Positions 1 through 7,121 of a DNA stretch of 47,537 nucleotides are shown piece by piece. A model generated the notes under the pieces. That model made no database searches and was not told the origin of the DNA. It saw only the letters and a list, made by a program, of their open reading frames with translations. Within the stretch, counting starts at the first letter, position 1; each line of letters begins with the position of its first letter. The stretch is from Hydrogenophaga sp. NFH-34. Its GTDB lineage: Bacteria > Pseudomonadota > Gammaproteobacteria > Burkholderiales > Burkholderiaceae_C. The translations under genes and the position numbers were made by a program. The stretch lies in the NCBI RefSeq assembly GCF_021401345.1, contig NZ_JACBGE010000031.1, forward strand, positions 1 through 47,537. Direction: 5' to 3'.

Positions 1-214
1 CAGACATGATCTCCAGATCCCTTGCTTGTGCATGCGCACTCATCGAAGGCGCGCGTAACCGTTCGGGCTTCACGAAGACCAGCGCGGCGGCCGTGCGTTC
101 TGTACTCAGTCACGGGCTCGAGCACCCCAGCCGCTACCAAACTGCACGGGCCGGTCTGGCCGCCTCAACGGCGGCCACACTCTACCGCGCCAGTCAGATA
201 TGAAGATACAAGCC
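1..214. other. Left-edge segment without a confident gene
   Basis: I see no convincing complete gene here. On the minus strand a reading frame opens with an ATG at 43-41 and stays open to the window edge (it would begin MSAHAQARDLEIMS). It could be the start of a gene lying to the left, but only about 14 codons are visible and no good ribosome binding site precedes them, so I do not call it. No tRNA, terminator or clear promoter is recognisable. Confidence 0.3.
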
Positions 215-631
215 TCAGCCCTTCAGGCAGGTGCCCATGAACTGCTTGCGTGCGTCGCCTGTGAGCGCCTTGGCGGTGGCCTCGGTGTTGCAGCTTTTCA
301 TGCGCTCCTGCGGCGTGGCCGGTGCGTTGCTCAGGCACTTTTTCATGAATGCCTTGCGTTCGTCGCCCTTGAGCGCCTGCGCGCCGGCATCGGCATTGCA
401 GGCCTTCATCCGTTCCTGCTGGGGCGTGCCGGCGGTGGGCTCCGTCTCGCCCTTGAGGCAGCGGCTCATGAACTGTTTGCGCTCATCGCCCTTGAGGTCG
501 GTTTCCTCCGCGCTCTGGTTGCAACGGGTCATCCGCGCCTGCTGCCCGGTGGGCGCCTTGTCCGGCGGGGTTGGTGCCTGGGCCGACGCCATGGTGGCGC
601 ACAAGGTCAACAGAATCAGCAGCGGTTTCAT
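215..631 (-). CDS. PsiF-repeat exported protein (three repeats)
   Basis: A 138-residue protein with a signal peptide (MKPLLILLTLCATMASAQA) followed by three tandem copies of the PsiF repeat. Each repeat has the pattern ERMxxCN...LxGDxRKxFMxxCLKG with two cysteines, so the mature protein has six. E. coli PsiF, a phosphate-starvation-induced periplasmic protein of unknown activity, has two such repeats. The start is fixed by an AGGAA ribosome binding site a few bases upstream of the ATG. It is transcribed away from argS, with which it shares a short intergenic region. No PhoB box was recognised. Family assignment is firm; biochemical role is unknown. Confidence 0.85.
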   Translation of the reverse strand: MKPLLILLTLCATMASAQAPTPPDKAPTGQQARMTRCNQSAEETDLKGDERKQFMSRCLKGETEPTAGTPQQERMKACNADAGAQALKGDERKAFMKKCLSNAPATPQERMKSCNTEATAKALTGDARKQFMGTCLKG

Positions 632-748
632 GGGGTTCCTTGCAAACGGTGCGTGGACGGGGCCCGCCAGCGCGGGTGGCGCAACGATAGCGCAGCCGCA
701 GCCCTGTCGGCGCACAGGGTCGGCGCGCCCGCCTAAAATTCCGCCCCT

Positions 749-2422
749 ATGCTGAAAATCAAACAAGAACTGCTGGCCGGGCTGGCCCAGGCCCTGGAAC
801 AGCTGTCGCCGGGTGCCGGCGAGAAGGCCGCCTTCGAATCGCCCAAGGTGGCGGCACATGGTGACTTCGCCGTGACCGCGGCCATGCAACTGGCCAAGCC
901 GCTCAAGGCCAACCCGCGCCAGGTGGGCGAGCAGCTCAAGACCGCGTTGCTGGCTCAGCCGGTGTACCAGCAGTGGGTGGCCGAGATCGATATCGCCGGC
1001 CCGGGGTTCATCAACATCCGCCTCCAGCCGGCAGCGAAGCAGCAGATCGTGCGCGAGGTGCTGGAGGCTGGCACGGGTTTCGGCGTGCAGCCGGCCAACG
1101 GCCAGCGCCTGATGGTCGAGTTCGTGTCGGCCAACCCCACCGGCCCGCTGCACGTGGGCCACGGCAGACAGGCCGCGCTGGGCGACGCGATCTGCAACCT
1201 CTACAGCACCCAGGGCTGGGCGGTGCACCGCGAGTTCTATTACAACGACGCGGGCGTGCAGATCGGCACGCTGGCGACCAGCACCCAGTTGCGTGCCCAG
1301 GGCTTCAAGCCCGGTGACGAACAGTGGCCCGAGGCCGCCTACAACGGCGACTACATCCAGGACATCGCCAACGACTTCCTGGCGAAGAAGACGGTGCACG
1401 CCGATGACCGCGAATTCACCGCCAGCGGTGACGTCGACGATGCCGACAACATCCGCCAGTTTGCCGTCGCCTACCTGCGCAACGAGCAGGACAAGGATCT
1501 GCAGGCTTTCCAGGTCAAGTTCGACCACTACTACCTCGAATCCAGTCTCTACACCAGCGGCCGCGTCGAGGCCACGGTGAACCGGCTCATCGCCAACGGC
1601 AAGACCTACGAGCAGGACGGCGCGCTGTGGCTGAAGTCGACCGACTACGGCGACGACAAGGACCGCGTCATGCGCAAGGGCGACGGCACCTACACCTACT
1701 TCGTGCCCGATGTGGCCTACCACATCGCCAAGTGGGAGCGCGGCTTCACCAAGGTCATCAACATCCAGGGCACCGACCATCACGGCACCATCGCGCGCGT
1801 GCGTGCCGGCCTGCAGGCCGCCGAGGTGGGCATCCCGCAGGGCTACCCCGACTACGTGCTGCACACCATGGTGCGCGTGGTGCGCAACGGCGAAGAGGTC
1901 AAGATCAGCAAGCGCGCCGGCAGCTACGTCACGCTGCGCGACCTGATCGAATGGACCAGCAAGGATGCCGTGCGCTTCTTCCTGCTCAGCCGCAAGCCCG
2001 ACACCGAATACACCTTCGACGTCGATCTGGCGGTGCAGAAGAACAACGACAACCCGGTCTATTACGTGCAGTACGCGCACGCGCGCATCTGCTCGGTGCT
2101 CGCGGCCTGGGGCGGTGACAGGGCCGCTCTCCAGGACACCGACCTGTCGGCGCTGGAGGGGCCGCAGGCCCAGGCACTGATGCTGCTGCTGGCCCGGTAC
2201 CCGGCCATGCTCACGGCCGCAGCGGCCGATTTCGCTCCGCACGATGTGACCTTCTATCTGCGCGAACTGGCGGCGGCCTACCACAGCTACTACGACGCCG
2301 AGCGCATCCTGGTCGATGACGAAGCCGTGAAAAAGGCCCGCCTGGCGCTGGTCGCGGCGACCGCCCAGGTGCTGCACAATGGCCTGGCGGTGCTGGGTGT
2401 GGACGCACCGCAAAAAATGTAA
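749..2422 (+). CDS. argS: Arginyl-tRNA synthetase
   Basis: Class I aminoacyl-tRNA synthetase of 557 residues that charges tRNA-Arg with arginine at the expense of ATP. The N-terminal Arg-tRNA-synthetase additional domain spans about residues 1-95. The class I signature ANPTGPLHVGHGR lies at about 128-140 (HIGH equivalent HVGH, 135-138). A KISKR stretch stands at the degenerate KMSKS position, and a C-terminal all-helical DALR anticodon-binding domain fills the last 120 residues (YHSYYDAERIL). Length matches the bacterial family. The SPOR-domain gene follows 14 nt downstream and is probably cotranscribed. Confidence 0.97.
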   Translation: MLKIKQELLAGLAQALEQLSPGAGEKAAFESPKVAAHGDFAVTAAMQLAKPLKANPRQVGEQLKTALLAQPVYQQWVAEIDIAGPGFINIRLQPAAKQQIVREVLEAGTGFGVQPANGQRLMVEFVSANPTGPLHVGHGRQAALGDAICNLYSTQGWAVHREFYYNDAGVQIGTLATSTQLRAQGFKPGDEQWPEAAYNGDYIQDIANDFLAKKTVHADDREFTASGDVDDADNIRQFAVAYLRNEQDKDLQAFQVKFDHYYLESSLYTSGRVEATVNRLIANGKTYEQDGALWLKSTDYGDDKDRVMRKGDGTYTYFVPDVAYHIAKWERGFTKVINIQGTDHHGTIARVRAGLQAAEVGIPQGYPDYVLHTMVRVVRNGEEVKISKRAGSYVTLRDLIEWTSKDAVRFFLLSRKPDTEYTFDVDLAVQKNNDNPVYYVQYAHARICSVLAAWGGDRAALQDTDLSALEGPQAQALMLLLARYPAMLTAAAADFAPHDVTFYLRELAAAYHSYYDAERILVDDEAVKKARLALVAATAQVLHNGLAVLGVDAPQKM

Positions 2423-2436
2423 GGCACGAGTTCCGG

Positions 2437-3123
2437 ATGAAACATTCTCCCCGGCCGCAGCGTGGCGGCACCCTGATCGGTTTTGTGGTGGGCGTTCTGG
2501 TCGGTCTGGCCATCGCCCTGGCCGTGGCGATGTACGTCACGCGCGTGCCGGTGCCCTTTGTGGACCGGGGCGTTTCCCGCTCGGCGGCGCAGGACGCGGC
2601 CGAGGCCGAGCGCAACAAGGGCTGGAACCCGAACGCCGGCCTCGCCAGCAAGGCCCCGCTGCCTGCGGCGGCGCCGGCGCCCGAATCGGGCGATCCCGCC
2701 GTGACGGCACCGGGCGTTGCCCCCGCTGCTGCGCCTGCTGCACCCGCCAGCTCGGCCGACCCGATTGGTGACCTGGTGCAGTCGCGCCTGGGCTCGCCGG
2801 CGCCCGCAGCCCCTGGCACGGTGACGGTCACCGTCACGCGCGACACCTCGGCACCAGCGTCCGCAGCCACCGTGGGCGGTGCCGAGCCTTTTGTCTACTT
2901 TGTGCAGGCGGGGGCTTTCCGCAGTCCCGAGGAAGCCGAGTCCCAGCGTGCGCGGCTGGCCATGATGGGGTTTGCCGCCAACATCACCGAGCGCGAACAG
3001 GCCGGGCGACCGGTGTTCCGGGTCCGTGTGGGACCGTTCCAGCAGAAGGTGCCGGCCGACGCGACCCGCGAGCAGCTCGAGTCCGGCGGGGTGGAGGCGG
3101 CGCTGGTGCGCGTGCCGCGCTGA
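2437..3123 (+). CDS. SPOR-domain membrane protein
   Basis: A 228-residue bitopic inner-membrane protein. A short basic N-terminus (KHSPRPQR) precedes one transmembrane helix (about residues 12-34). A long Ala/Pro-rich linker follows (about 60-145), and then a C-terminal SPOR domain (about 150-226; VYFVQAGAFRSPEEAES and FRVRVGPF are typical). SPOR domains bind denuded septal peptidoglycan, so the protein probably acts at the division site, as FtsN/DedD-type proteins do. Its position right behind argS matches the argS-SPOR arrangement common in proteobacteria. It lacks the short periplasmic helices that would identify it firmly as FtsN. Confidence 0.85.
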   Translation: MKHSPRPQRGGTLIGFVVGVLVGLAIALAVAMYVTRVPVPFVDRGVSRSAAQDAAEAERNKGWNPNAGLASKAPLPAAAPAPESGDPAVTAPGVAPAAAPAAPASSADPIGDLVQSRLGSPAPAAPGTVTVTVTRDTSAPASAATVGGAEPFVYFVQAGAFRSPEEAESQRARLAMMGFAANITEREQAGRPVFRVRVGPFQQKVPADATREQLESGGVEAALVRVPR

Positions 3124-3190
3124 CACCCCGCGTCCGCGGGAACTTTGCCGCGGCGCCGGCCACCAACCCGCTCATCACAGGAGTCCTTAC

Positions 3191-3835
3191 ATGCAACGTC
3201 GTCAGTTTTCCGCTTCCCTGCTGGCCTCCGGCGCGGGCGCCGTATCCGGTGCCTTGTGGTCCCCGCTGGCGCAGGCCCAGGTCGGGGGCTTCAAGGAAGG
3301 CAACGAATACCAGCGCCTGGGCCGCCCCGCGCCGGTGGATGCCCCGAACGGGCAGGTGGAGGTGATCGAGTTCTTCGCCTACACCTGCGTGCACTGCTTC
3401 AACTTCGAGCCCATCTTCAGCGCCTGGATTCAGAAGAAACCGGCCCACGTGACCGTGCGTCGTATGCCTGTCGCGTTCAGCGAAGCCTTTGTGCCGCTGC
3501 AGCGGCTGTTCTACGCACTCGAAGCGATGGGCCAGCTCGATGCCTTGCACGAAAAGGTTTTCAAGGCCATCCACGTCGAGCGGCAACGCCTGACCACCGC
3601 CGAGACCATCACCGCCTGGGTCGGCAAGCAAGGGCTGGACACCGCCAAGTTCACTGAGAACTACAACGCGTTTTCGGTGGCGGGCAAGGCGCGGCGCGCG
3701 GCCCAGATGCAGGAAGCCTATCTGGTGGAGGCCACCCCGTCGCTGGGGATTGGAGGACGTTTCTACGTCCCGGGACAAGGCCCCAAAACCCTGCAGGTGG
3801 CCGACGCACTGATCGCCGATCTGCGCAAGGGCTGA
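3191..3835 (+). CDS. dsbA: Periplasmic thiol:disulfide interchange protein DsbA
   Basis: A 214-residue thioredoxin-fold oxidase that introduces disulfides into exported proteins. The active site is CVHC (Cys66, Cys69, preceded by FFAYT); the cis-proline loop is in EATPSLGI near the C-terminus, and the helical insert lies between. The N-terminus MQRRQFSASLLASG resembles a twin-arginine signal (RRxF followed by a weakly hydrophobic stretch) rather than a plain Sec signal, with likely cleavage after AQA. The ATG at 3191 is chosen because an AGGAGT ribosome binding site lies just upstream and the signal peptide starts there; longer in-frame starts would overlap the SPOR gene. Confidence 0.93.
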   Translation: MQRRQFSASLLASGAGAVSGALWSPLAQAQVGGFKEGNEYQRLGRPAPVDAPNGQVEVIEFFAYTCVHCFNFEPIFSAWIQKKPAHVTVRRMPVAFSEAFVPLQRLFYALEAMGQLDALHEKVFKAIHVERQRLTTAETITAWVGKQGLDTAKFTENYNAFSVAGKARRAAQMQEAYLVEATPSLGIGGRFYVPGQGPKTLQVADALIADLRKG

Positions 3836-3856
3836 CCGGGTTTGGGTCACCTGGTG

Positions 3857-3884
3857 GCGGGGCCGGTCAAAGGCCCCGCAATTT
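3857..3884 (+). terminator. Terminator hairpin after dsbA
   Basis: Perfect 8-bp inverted repeat (GCGGGGCC / GGCCCCGC) with a 7-nt loop, followed by a short AATTT run. It ends the argS-SPOR-dsbA unit and separates it from the lptA unit. The U-tract is short, so termination may be partial. Confidence 0.6.
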
Positions 3885-3925
3885 GTTCGGCCATGCGCGC
3901 CGAACGCCGGCCGGTGAAGGCTACA

Positions 3926-4594
3926 ATGAATGCAAGTTTCGTGCCCTCACCTGCCATGCCCGTGCTTCAAAACCCCCGCTTCCCGATCCGCTCCCTGTTG
4001 CTGGCCTTGGCCTGCGCGTTGCCCGTGGGCGCCGTGCATGCGGAGTTGGCCGACAAGGACAAGCCGTTGAACATCGAGGCCGACAGCCTGCGCTATGAAG
4101 ATGCCAAGCAACTGAGCGTGTTCACCGGCAAGGTGGTGGCCACCAAGGGCACGATCATCATGCGCGGTGCGCGCATGGAGGTGCGCCAGGACCCGCAGGG
4201 CAACCAGTTCGGTCTGCTCGTCGGGGGGCCGAATGCCCTGGCCTTCTTCCGGCAGAAACGCGAAGGCGTGGACGAATGGATCGAGGGCGAGGGTGAGCGC
4301 ATCGAATACGAAAGCGCCTCCGAAACCGTGGTGTTCACCGGCAAGGCGGTGATGCGCCGTTACCGAGGCACCCAGCTCAACGACGAGAGCTCGGGCACCC
4401 AGATCACCTACAGCAGCGCCACCGAGGTCTACACCGTCAAGGGCGGCGCTGCCGGCACGGCCACCGCGTCCAATCCTTCCGGCCGTGTGCGGGCCATGCT
4501 GACCCCGATCCCGGACGAGCAGGCCAAGCCGGCACCCGCCACAGCGCCCGCCCAACTGCGGTCCACCAACTCCCTTCCCGAGCAGAAGCAGTGA
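3926..4594 (+). CDS. lptA: LPS periplasmic bridge protein LptA (OstA-like)
   Basis: A 222-residue exported protein of the LptA/OstA family that carries lipopolysaccharide across the periplasm between LptC and LptD. The signal peptide includes the hydrophobic run RSLLLALACALPVGAVHA. The beta-jellyroll domain starts at DKPLNIEADSLRYED and continues through VFTGKVVATKGTIIMRG and GERIEYESASETVVFTG. A disordered Pro/Ala tail ends the protein. The ATG at 3926 has a GAAGG box 5 nt upstream; an ATG at 3956 would give a cleaner signal peptide but lacks such a site. The gene overlaps lptB by 4 nt, showing translational coupling. kdsC and lptC, often just upstream, are not adjacent here. Confidence 0.92.
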   Translation: MNASFVPSPAMPVLQNPRFPIRSLLLALACALPVGAVHAELADKDKPLNIEADSLRYEDAKQLSVFTGKVVATKGTIIMRGARMEVRQDPQGNQFGLLVGGPNALAFFRQKREGVDEWIEGEGERIEYESASETVVFTGKAVMRRYRGTQLNDESSGTQITYSSATEVYTVKGGAAGTATASNPSGRVRAMLTPIPDEQAKPAPATAPAQLRSTNSLPEQKQ

Positions 4595-5367
4595 CGGCGG
4601 CGGAGGCCCCGGCGCCGATGGCGGTCCGCAGCCGGCTGGAAGCACGCGGCTTGCGCAAGGCCTATGGCAGCCGCAAGGTGGTCAAGAACGTCTCGCTCTC
4701 GGTCGACAAGGGCGAGGTGGTCGGTCTGCTGGGCCCCAATGGCGCGGGCAAGACCACATCGTTCTACATGATCGTGGGCCTGCTGCGGGCCGACGGTGGC
4801 GAAATCGAACTCGACGGCATGCGCATCGAGCGCCTGCCCATCCACCGGCGGGCCCGCCTGGGCCTGGGCTATTTGCCGCAGGAAGCCTCGATTTTTCGCA
4901 AGCTCACGGTGGCGCAGAACGTGCGCGCGGTGCTGGAGCTGCAGCACGATGTGAACGGCGAGCCGCTGTCGGCGGTCGATATCAACGACCGTCTCGACGA
5001 ACTGCTCAAGGAATTGCGGGTCGACCACTTGCGCGATTCGCCCGCACCGGCGCTTTCGGGTGGGGAGCGTCGCCGCGTGGAAATCGCGCGTGCGCTGGCC
5101 ACCCGGCCGCGCTTCATCCTGCTGGACGAACCCTTTGCCGGTATCGACCCGATCGCCGTGCTCGAAATCCAGCAGATCATCGCCTTCCTCAAGGACAAGG
5201 GCATCGGTGTCCTGATCACCGACCACAACGTGCGCGAAACCTTGGGCATCTGCGACCACGCCTACATCATCAGCGATGGCCAGGTGCTGGCCAGCGGGAC
5301 CACGGCCGAGATCGTCGAGAACGCCGACGTGCGTCGGGTGTATCTCGGCGAACACTTCCGGATGTGA
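4591..5367 (+). CDS. lptB: LPS export ABC transporter ATPase LptB
   Basis: Cytoplasmic ATPase that powers LptFG to extract LPS from the inner membrane. Visible motifs in order are Walker A GPNGAGKTT, the Q-loop region LPQEASIFRKLT, signature LSGGERRRVEIARAL, Walker B FILLDEPFAGIDP and H-loop LITDHNVRETL. The extended C-terminal DVRRVYLGEHFRM is typical of LptB. I use the GTG at 4591, which overlaps the lptA stop (GTGA). An ATG at 4618 would give a 249-residue protein closer to E. coli LptB and is a real alternative. rpoN follows, the classic lptAB-rpoN order. Confidence 0.95.
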   Translation: MTAAEAPAPMAVRSRLEARGLRKAYGSRKVVKNVSLSVDKGEVVGLLGPNGAGKTTSFYMIVGLLRADGGEIELDGMRIERLPIHRRARLGLGYLPQEASIFRKLTVAQNVRAVLELQHDVNGEPLSAVDINDRLDELLKELRVDHLRDSPAPALSGGERRRVEIARALATRPRFILLDEPFAGIDPIAVLEIQQIIAFLKDKGIGVLITDHNVRETLGICDHAYIISDGQVLASGTTAEIVENADVRRVYLGEHFRM

Positions 5368-5451
5368 GGCCAGCATGCGGATGACCGGACCTGGCGGACA
5401 GCTTCCGACGGGCATGCGCCCGGCATGGCTGGGTGCGGTGCGGGTGGCGGC

Positions 5452-7059
5452 ATGAAACAGTCGCTCTCCCTGCGGGTATCGCAGCATCTGGCCCTGACGC
5501 CGCAGCTGCAGCAGTCGATCCGGTTGCTGCAGCTGTCCACGCTCGAAATGGCGCAGGAAGTCGAGCAGATGCTCGACGAGAATCCTTTCCTGGAGCGCAC
5601 GGAAGAAAGCGCCGAGCGTGAGGAGTTTGGCCTGTCGGCCACCGACGCACCGGTCAGCGCGGGCGAACAGCTCAGCGAGTCGGGGAGCGGTGCGGATGAT
5701 GGCGCCGCCGCTTCGGCGGGCGAGCGCCTGTCCGCCTCGGATGAAAGCGCCCCGGCCGACGACCTGGAAGGCCGGCTCGACGGCTCGGCCCCCGTGGAAG
5801 AAAGCTGGGAAGGCGACGGCACGGTCGAAATCGCGCCCGATGACAGCGAATGGGGCGGTGACGCGCCGCCGCGCAACGGCGCGTCGGACGACGACGAAAC
5901 CGCCAGCGCGGCCGAGCTGGCGCGCAGCCTGATCAGCCTGCAGGACCACCTGCACGAACAGGCGCGCATGCTGCGCATCGGGGACGACGACGCGGCCGCG
6001 CTGTTCTTCCTCATCGAATCGCTGAACGATGACGGCTACCTGGATGGCGATCTGGGTGATCTGGCCCGCGCGTGGTGGCGCCTGGCCCATCCCGACACCG
6101 GTTTGCCGTCGCTTGAAGAGGCCGAGGAGGCCGAAGAGCAACTGCGCATCGCGCTGGGCTGGCTGCAGGCGATGGAGCCCGCTGGTGTGGGGGCGCGCGA
6201 TCTGGCCGAATGCCTGCGGCTGCAGATCCAGGAACTGCGCAACACCCCGGCAGCCCGCATCGCGCTGGCGATCTGCCAGCAACCGCTGGAGCTGGTGGCC
6301 AAGCGTGACATCAAGCGCCTGTGTGCGCTCACGGGGGCGGACGACGAGACGGTGCGTGCCGCCCTGGGCCTGATTGCCGGGCTTGAACCCAAGCCGGGTC
6401 GCCGCTTTGTCGACGTGGAGCGCAACATCGTCGTGCCCGACGTGATCGTGCTGCGCGCCGGGCGCGGCTTCAAGGTGGTGCTCAATCCCGACGTCATGCC
6501 GCGCCTGCGCGTGCACGATGTGTACGCCAACGCGCTGCGGGGCCAGCGCGGAGGGCGCGACAGCGAAGGCGGCCACGCGGCGATGCAGCAGCGCCTGCAG
6601 GAGGCGCGCTGGTTCATCAAGAACATCCAGCAACGCTTCGACACCATCCTGCGCGTGTCCAGCGCCATCGTCGAGCGCCAGCGCAATTTCTTCATGCACG
6701 GCGAACTGGCCATGCGCCCGCTGGTGCTGCGCGAGATCGCCGACGAACTGGGCCTGCACGAGTCGACCATCAGCCGCGTGACGACGGCCAAGTACATGGC
6801 CACGCCGTTCGGCACCTACGAGCTGAAGTACTTCTTCGGTTCTTCGCTGGGCACGGAAACCGGCGGCAACGCGTCGAGCACCGCGGTGCGCGCGCTCATC
6901 AAACAGTTCATCTCGGCCGAAGACACCAAAAAACCGCTGTCGGACAACCAGCTCTCGGACATGCTCAAGGAGCAGGGCATCGAGTGCGCGCGCCGCACCG
7001 TGGCCAAGTACCGCGAGGCACTGCGCATCGCCCCGGCCAATCTGCGCAAGGCGCTTTGA
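5452..7059 (+). CDS. rpoN: RNA polymerase sigma-54 factor
   Basis: Sigma-54 of about 535 residues. Region I is the glutamine/leucine-rich N-terminus (SQHLALTPQLQQSIRLLQLS) that contacts AAA+ activators. Region II is an unusually long acidic linker (about residues 60-170). The core-binding domain follows, then the HTH that reads the -12 element (LGLHESTISRVTTAKY) and the C-terminal RpoN box ARRTVAKYR that reads -24. The ATG at 5452 places MKQSLSLR at the N-terminus as in other RpoN proteins. It probably serves the NorR-dependent promoter found about 3 kb downstream. Confidence 0.97.
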   Translation: MKQSLSLRVSQHLALTPQLQQSIRLLQLSTLEMAQEVEQMLDENPFLERTEESAEREEFGLSATDAPVSAGEQLSESGSGADDGAAASAGERLSASDESAPADDLEGRLDGSAPVEESWEGDGTVEIAPDDSEWGGDAPPRNGASDDDETASAAELARSLISLQDHLHEQARMLRIGDDDAAALFFLIESLNDDGYLDGDLGDLARAWWRLAHPDTGLPSLEEAEEAEEQLRIALGWLQAMEPAGVGARDLAECLRLQIQELRNTPAARIALAICQQPLELVAKRDIKRLCALTGADDETVRAALGLIAGLEPKPGRRFVDVERNIVVPDVIVLRAGRGFKVVLNPDVMPRLRVHDVYANALRGQRGGRDSEGGHAAMQQRLQEARWFIKNIQQRFDTILRVSSAIVERQRNFFMHGELAMRPLVLREIADELGLHESTISRVTTAKYMATPFGTYELKYFFGSSLGTETGGNASSTAVRALIKQFISAEDTKKPLSDNQLSDMLKEQGIECARRTVAKYREALRIAPANLRKAL

Positions 7060-7069
7060 CAGACCCGAA

Positions 7070-7096
7070 AAAACGCCGCCCAAAGGGCGGCGTTTT
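7070..7096. terminator. Bidirectional terminator between rpoN and norB
   Basis: Perfect 12-bp inverted repeat AAAACGCCGCCC / GGGCGGCGTTTT around an AAA loop. The A-run on one side and T-run on the other make it work in both directions, serving the convergent rpoN (plus) and norB (minus) genes. Confidence 0.9.
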
Positions 7097-7121
7097 GGCA
7101 TGCAGGGCGCTCGGTGCGTGC

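Noticed and set aside
1..43. Partial minus-strand gene at the left edge
   Set aside because: Only about 14 codons visible and no ribosome binding site.
215..2413. Very long minus-strand open frame opposite argS
   Set aside because: It is a GC-bias shadow of argS; only its last 138 codons (the PsiF protein) are a real gene with signal peptide and ribosome binding site.
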